A stretch of DNA of 64,000 nucleotides, taken from positions 287,530,590-287,594,589 of the forward strand of contig NC_089492.1 of NCBI RefSeq assembly GCF_036850765.1. The letters are read 5' to 3'. This DNA is from Saccopteryx bilineata (lineage: Eukaryota > Chordata > Mammalia > Chiroptera > Emballonuridae). Positions 59,031-64,000 of the stretch are shown here, in pieces. The notes under the pieces are model-generated. The model saw only the letters and a list, made by a program, of their open reading frames with translations, was not told where the DNA came from and made no database searches. A program made the translations under genes and the position numbers. The first letter of the stretch is position 1, and every line of letters begins with the position of its first letter.

Positions 59031-59192
59031 AGCCCTGGCTGGATACCTCAGTTAGTTAGAGTGTCATCCTGACAAGCAAAGGTTACTGGTTCACTCCTTG
59101 GTCAGAGCACATACAGAAACAGATTGATATTTCTGTTTCTCTCTCCCTTCCTCTTTAAAATCAACAAATAAAAATTTATTTTAAAAGATCAT
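59031..59192 (+). mobile_element. tRNA-derived SINE (VES-like)
   Basis: The head is agccctggctggatacctca, with 'gtcagagcacatacagaaac', an A-rich end and weak flanking atcata repeats. Confidence 0.82.
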
Positions 59193-59229
59193 AAAATATC
59201 TGACATATATAAAAGATAACCATAACCTA

Positions 59230-59620
59230 GTCTGACCACGTGATGGCACAGTGGATAGAGCGTCAGATTGGGACGCAGAGCCAGAGCACACAGGTTCAAA
59301 ACCCTGAGGTTACCAGCATGAGCATGAGCTCATCTGGCTTGAGCATGAACTCACCAGCTTGAGCACTGGGTTGCTGGCTTGAGCATGAGTCATGACCCCA
59401 TGGTCGTTGGCTTGAAGCCCAAGGTCACTGGCTTGAGCAAGGGGTCATTTGTTCTGCTGTAGCCCCCAGTCAAGGCACATATGAGAAAGCAATCAATGAA
59501 CAACTAAGGAGACTAAGGAGCCACAACGAAAAATTGATGCTTCTCATCTCTCTCCCTTCCTGTCTGTCCCTCTCTCTGACTTTCTCTCTGTCTGTCACAA
59601 AGAAAAAAAAGAGAAAAAGA
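59230..59620 (+). mobile_element. tRNA-derived SINE (longer VES-like type), extended
   Basis: The head is ctgaccacgtgatggcacag. Multiple 'ggcttgagcatga' units lengthen it to about 390 bp. It has an A-rich end and flanking aacctagtc / agcctaatc. Confidence 0.85.
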
Positions 59621-60059
59621 ATAAGCCTAATCTATATGTAGATAATAGAGAACTATAATGAAATAAACACCAGTAAACTTTTTTTTTTATTTAAAAATTA
59701 AATTTAATGGGGTGACGAGGTTTCAGTTTTTACATTTAAACATATCCATCTGTAATTTGGGGAAGAGTTTAGGAACAATAGAAATCTAGTTTAAAAAATA
59801 TTCTGCATTGCTTATATTTTCCTATATAGCTATCTAGTTCTCACTTTATTAAATAATCCCTCTTTCCTCTTGGCTTCTTTTAAATAATGGTATTACATTT
59901 CTAATGTGACCTCTGTATACAAAATAACATCACTTCTATCTGTAGTAAGATACATAAAATAACTAACAAAAGTCCTTCTTGATGTTTTTAGATTCAATAA
60001 CCAAAGTCATCCCCATTTTCTAATGCTTGCTGAAAAGAGAATAGAACACTTTTTCTAAT

Positions 60060-60258
60060 TTCATAATTTCATCTGACCTCTTTCACCTTAAGCAAGTTAT
60101 TTAACTTAACTAAGTCCAGTTTCTTGAGCTTTGAAATGGAAATGATAGCCACAACAACACTTCATGGGCTGTTGTCAGGACTAAGGGATAGACATGCTTG
60201 GCTTGGGGCTTGGGACTTAGAAACTTTCAATCAATGGTTTCATAGTTGTTCTTATTAC
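60060..60258 (+). mobile_element. MIR SINE remnant
   Basis: 'ccttaagcaagttatttaac', 'tttgaaatggaaatgatagc' and 'gggctgttgtcaggactaag' follow the MIR consensus well. A later SINE inserted at its 3' end. Confidence 0.75.
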
Positions 60259-60578
60259 GTTTTTTTTGTTTTGTTTTTGAGATACGACAGACAGACAGAC
60301 AGACAGACAAGAAGGGAGATAAATGAGAAGCATCAACTTGTAGCACTTTAGTTGTTCACTGATTGCTTCTCATATGGCCGTGATGAGGGTGCTCCAGCTG
60401 AGCCAGTAACCCCTTCCTTAAGCCAGAGACCTTGGGCTCAAGTCATTTTGGGCGCGAGCCAGTAACCATGGGGTCATGTCTATGATCCCATGCTCAAGCA
60501 CTCAAGTGGAGTTTTGAACCTGGGACCTCAGCGTCCCAGGTCAACGCTCTCTCCACTGTGTCACCACCTGATCAAGTT
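60259..60578 (-). mobile_element. tRNA-derived SINE (longer VES-like type), antisense
   Basis: The left end is T-rich, followed by a (GACA)n expansion at 60287-60308 and 'gagaagcatcaacttgtagc'. The right end is tcaccacctgatcaag. Confidence 0.87.
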
Positions 60579-60866
60579 TATTTTGCTGTATTGTTATTAC
60601 CTTAACAGCTTCTTAGATCCTTGTAAGGAAGGCTCTATGTACTTTCTGGCTTTATGACTGGACCACAAGTCTTGTGTGGGATTGTCAAAGTTAAACAGGT
60701 CTAGTTTGCTAATTTTATGGCCTGGTACCATACCATTATGTTTTGTAGCTATGTGGAACTTTGAGATTTCTAAATCTATGTTGTTATACATAAATGAAAA
60801 CGATGGCCACCTCTAAATCTACAGTAAATGTATAATAGTTTCCTGATCTTTAGAGTCCCTCTCTTT

Positions 60867-61231
60867 TTTTTATTTTTTTATTTTTCTGAAGTTGGAAATG
60901 GGGAGAGACAGACAGACTCCCGCATGAGCCCGACCGGGATCCACCCGGCACGCCCACCAGGGGCAACGCTCTGCCCACCAGGGGGCGATGCTCTGCCGCG
61001 ACCAGAGCCACTTTAGCGCCTGGGGCAGAGGCCAAGGAGCCATCCCCAGCGCCTGGGCCATCTTTGCTCCAATGGAGCCTTGGCTGCGGGAGGGGACGAG
61101 AGAGACAGAGAGGAAGGGGGGGGGGTGGAGAAGCAAATGGGCGCTTCTCCTGTGTGCCCTGGCCGGGAATTGAACCCGGGTCCCCCGCAAGCCAGGTCGA
61201 CGCTCTACCGCTGAGCCAACCGCCCAGGGTA
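60867..61231 (-). mobile_element. long tRNA-derived SINE (Rhin-1-like), antisense
   Basis: It is flanked by gtccctctcttt (60855-60866 and 61234-61245). It has the two-unit form, with a CTCF-like core ccaccagggggcg at 60975-60987. Confidence 0.93.
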
Positions 61232-61339
61232 GCGTCCCTCTCTTTACTGCTGAATGACCATGCAGGATCCACAGGCATCATCCTGGAGGTGGTGTCCATT
61301 TGTCCACCACAGGCTGAACCTTGATTAGAAATAGTGCTC

Positions 61340-61478
61340 CTGGCCCTGGCTGCATACACAAAGGTTGTGGGTTCCATCCCTGGTCAGGACATATACAAGA
61401 ACAGATCGATGTTTCTGTTTCTCTCTCCCTTCCTCTCTCTAGAATCAATCAATAATTTTTTTTTTTAAAAAGAGAAAG
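61340..61478 (+). mobile_element. tRNA-derived SINE (VES-like) with deleted A-box part
   Basis: 'ctggccctggctgcatacac' joins directly to 'aaaggttgtgggttccatcc', so about 35 bp of the tRNA-like head is missing. Weak agtgctc repeats flank it. Confidence 0.75.
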
Positions 61479-61689
61479 TGCTCTTCTCAATATAGATTTT
61501 GATGGAAATTGAAGCCATCTAATACATTCTACCTCTAATTATTTCCAAACTGATGTCAAATAGTTCCATCCATATCTATAATAGAATGCCAAGAGCTGTT
61601 TATTGAATCTATTATGTTGTAAAATTCAGTTCTCACATTATTAGGTATACAAGGCAGTATTAACCAGTTTTCTCATTTCATAGTTGAAG

Positions 61690-61905
61690 GGATTGCAGTA
61701 GACAGATTTTTCTTGCTTAAAGTTATAGGGAGTATGGGGGAAGGTAGCAGTGGGCAAAGGGGGATAAACGGTGATGGAAGGAGACTTGACTTTAAGTGGT
61801 AAACACAATACAATATATAGATGATGTATTATAGAATTGTACACTTGAAACCTATATAATTTTATTAACCAATGTCACCCAATAAATTCAAATAAAAAAA
61901 AGTTA
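61690..61905 (+). mobile_element. L1 3' end
   Basis: 'tacacttgaaacctatataa' and 'ttaaccaatgtcacccaata' followed by a poly(A)-like run is the 3' tail typical of carnivore/bat L1. A truncated antisense tail of the same kind is at 59677-59715. Confidence 0.65.
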
Positions 61906-62735
61906 CTCAGAGAAGTTACTGAGAAAGGTAATGGCAAAGCCCCATTTGTTTTTAGATCTCTTGGGTCACACAGAGCCCAATACTGTCTGCTAGTTAAATT
62001 ATTCCTAAAATAAACTATTGGATGTGAAATGATAACCTGAATAAATATTCCAAAGGAAAAAGATGACCAGTTTATTTGCAATAGATGAGTGAATTATTTT
62101 GTGCTATGTTCTATCCCTTAATAATTTTATTATATACAGATCTGAACTCCCTCAGGAAAAGTGTATAAGGACACCAATAAGCATTTACAGTATATTAACA
62201 AACAAACAATAGGTTGATGACTCACCTTGGATTCATGCCAGGGTCTGTGAAAGAAATCAATAAACATGATATGCATTTCAAAAACTGCTAATCATCATTA
62301 AAATTTCCAAACCCCTCAATTCTATAAATTATATTAAATAGAGGATGAGCATTTGGCCTGCCCCTCACTGCCCTAATAGCATGGTAGACCCTGTGATGGA
62401 TCAGTTTTTGGGGAAATGTGACAGAATACTATGTTTCTCAAAGAAAAAAAGGTGATATTTGAATTTTCCTTTTTTGCGTTTTTCCCTCTCAAACTTTCGG
62501 AATACAGTTGTGTACTCTGCCTGCTCTCTCTTTCTAAAATCCCCTCTGTCGGTGGTTCTAGTTTCTTTCTTCTTTGACGAGACTTTTCAGGTTTTTCTTA
62601 TTCTTTTTCGAAAAAGCAGTGTGATCCGCTAATTTCATTTTTCTTTCTTAATCTTTTGCTAGAGACTTATTTTGAACACACGTTGCTGCTCATCAGAATT
62701 TCGCAAGTCCTTTTTAGAATGGTAAGAACCCACCC
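61906..62735. other. intergenic, upstream of second CpG island
   Basis: AT-rich sequence changes to CpG-rich at about 62740. No gene or clear repeat is visible. Confidence 0.45.
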
Positions 62736-63239
62736 ACTCCGTGTGCCCCCGACCCAGGGATATGAATCCGCGTCTTAAGTGGCGGGTAAGGCTGACTGTG
62801 ACCCTGGGAATAACAGGAGCCGCTGGACTCGGGCGCATCCTGCCCTCAGAACCTGCCCGCTGCCGCGCAGCCCTAGCCCGGCTCGGCCAGCACAAAGACG
62901 CGCCCCGCAGGGAGCCCAGCTCTCCACCGGGCCGCCTCCCGAAGCGCGCGCTGGAGGCCGGACAGCGCTTGTCCGGAGCTGGCTGCTCCCCACCTTCTCT
63001 CCTGCTCGTTTTATTAGAAAAAGAGGGGAGGAAAAAAATTAAAAAAAAAAAAAAAAGGGAGACAGAGAAGTCCCGCCCCTCTGCCCACCCTCTGCCCCGC
63101 ATTGGCCCCATCTCTGCGCGCGTCACGCTGGGGTGCACCAATGGCAAGGCGCGATACTGCGAGGTGGGCTGGGCCCGAGCGCGGAGTGGGCGGTGGATCG
63201 GTGCAGCCACCCCGCCGCGGCTCGGCCTTCATCGCTGAG

Positions 63240-63693
63240 GCGCCGCTGCTCCCCGCAGACGCTCGCAAGCCGCCCCCGGCGCTGCCAGCCTCGCCTTCCT
63301 CCCGCACACCCGAGACGCCTGTCCAGCTCGGGTCTCGCCCCGCCTCCGCCTCCCTCCGCTCGCCTCCCACCCTGTCTCTGCTTTATTTTCTCTCCTGCTT
63401 GAAGAAGAAAAAAAAAAAAAAGACCCCACCGTCCTCCTCAGGGAGCCCCGTCGCCCTCCGAAAAAGCAAACCAGACATGACCCGGGGCTCCCGCGCCTGA
63501 AGGGCCGGCCGAGCGAGGAGCGGGGAGCCTGGTGGAGACCGCGCGGAAGGGCACGGGAGGGAAGCCCCTGCAGCCCCGCCTCTGCACCCGCGGCTGGCGG
63601 CCCCCAGTCCCGCGGGCCTCCTGCCGCGTCCCCCCACTTTCCTGGGAGCCGGCCGAACACACCTCCATTGATGGTGTAGCGCATCCGGGGAAG
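63240..63693 (+). other. RERE: probable noncoding first exon (RERE), 5' end approximate
   Basis: It ends at an excellent donor, gggaag|gtaagt (GT at 63694-63695). The only plausible internal ATG, at 63477, opens an eight-codon frame ending TGA, consistent with 5' UTR. RERE encodes a nuclear atrophin-family corepressor, whose coding exons would lie beyond this window. The 5' boundary is a guess. Confidence 0.4.
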
Positions 63694-63754
63694 GTAAGTC
63701 CCCCGGCTCGTCTGCGCGTGGCGTCCGCTTGCTGTGGTGGCCCCTGGTCCCAGG

Positions 63755-63915
63755 CGCGGGGCACTGGGCACAGGGTATCGGCGCGGGGCGTGGGGGGCAC
63801 CAGGCGTGGGTGGGGGCACCGGGCACGGGTGGGGGCACCGGGCACAGGGCACCGGGTGGGCACGGGGGCACCGGACACGGGGCGTGAGGCGGGCGCGGGG
63901 CACCGGGCGGGCGCG
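63755..63915. repeat. G-rich minisatellite-like repeats in presumed intron 1
   Basis: Repeated variants of ggcaccgggcacggg / gcgcggggcaccggg occur about eight times. They create long spurious frames on both strands. The plus strand is G-rich just after the donor, so an R-loop or quadruplex is conceivable. Confidence 0.75.
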
Positions 63916-64000
63916 GGGGCCGGCGTGCAGCCCCGGTCCGGGCGAGTCCAGGTGGCGGAGGCCAGAGCGCACATCCCGGAATAAAAGGACGAGGGACTTC

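Larger units (their letters stand above)
62740..64000 (+). promoter_or_regulatory. RERE: CpG island, probable RERE promoter
   Basis: CpG density and GC content rise sharply and stay high to the window end. GC-box-like and CCAAT elements (ccaat at 63138-63142; 'cattggcccca' at 63101) lie before the presumed exon. In human, RERE starts roughly 40 kb downstream of ENO1 in the same orientation. Here the distance from the ENO1 poly(A) site is about 36 kb. The identity is inferred from that synteny and not from coding sequence. Confidence 0.6.

Noticed and set aside
63229..63984. Open frames of up to 247 codons on both strands at the right edge
   Set aside because: They are low-complexity Pro/Ala/Arg/Gly products of the CpG island and the G-rich repeats, without splice logic or a recognisable domain.

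Overview
The window is vertebrate nuclear DNA, almost certainly from a bat. It holds one fully readable spliced gene, a dense set of interspersed repeats and two CpG islands. Bat origin is inferred from the repeats. There are many copies of a ~400 bp tRNA-derived SINE that resembles the Rhin-1 type I associate with horseshoe and leaf-nosed bats. There are also many ~170-330 bp tRNA-derived SINEs of the VES-like kind, several short hAT transposons with readable 8-bp target duplications, and a SPIN-type hAT end pair. Family names are from memory and were not searched. A rhinolophoid bat is my best guess.

Region 1 (1-10.9 kb) is intergenic and repeat-rich. Its main object is a 2.1-kb SPIN-like hAT element (4839-6973) that contains a 155-bp-arm palindrome and a later SINE.

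Region 2 (about 11.0-27.2 kb, + strand) is ENO1, alpha-enolase. It has a CpG-island promoter with hypoxia-response motifs, a noncoding first exon and eleven coding exons. Every splice site is GT/AG, the spliced frame is 434 codons plus stop, and a poly(A) signal follows. Exon lengths and catalytic residues match the vertebrate enolase family, so this is the functional multi-exon gene and not a retrocopy.

Region 3 (27.2-62.6 kb) has no intact gene that I can support. It is built of ancient L1 and L2 remnants repeatedly invaded by SINEs and hAT or Tc1/mariner-type elements. Notable parts are a 2.5-kb L1 mosaic with a templated inverted insertion (31.3-33.8 kb), a three-deep transposon nest (44.25-45.36 kb), an antisense L2 body (45.9-49.6 kb) and a four-deep nest around an RPL27 retropseudogene (50.3-52.7 kb).

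Region 4 (62.7-64.0 kb) is a second CpG island with a probable noncoding first exon and a strong splice donor at 63694. In human the next gene downstream of ENO1, in the same orientation and some 40 kb away, is RERE. The RERE promoter is therefore the most likely identity, by synteny only.

No CRISPR, operon, phage or defence system is present. The observations most worth checking are the SPIN-like palindrome element, CTCF-consensus cores inside the long SINE, SINEs stacked on shared target duplications, the inverted templated insertion, and the intron-retaining RPL27 retrocopy.
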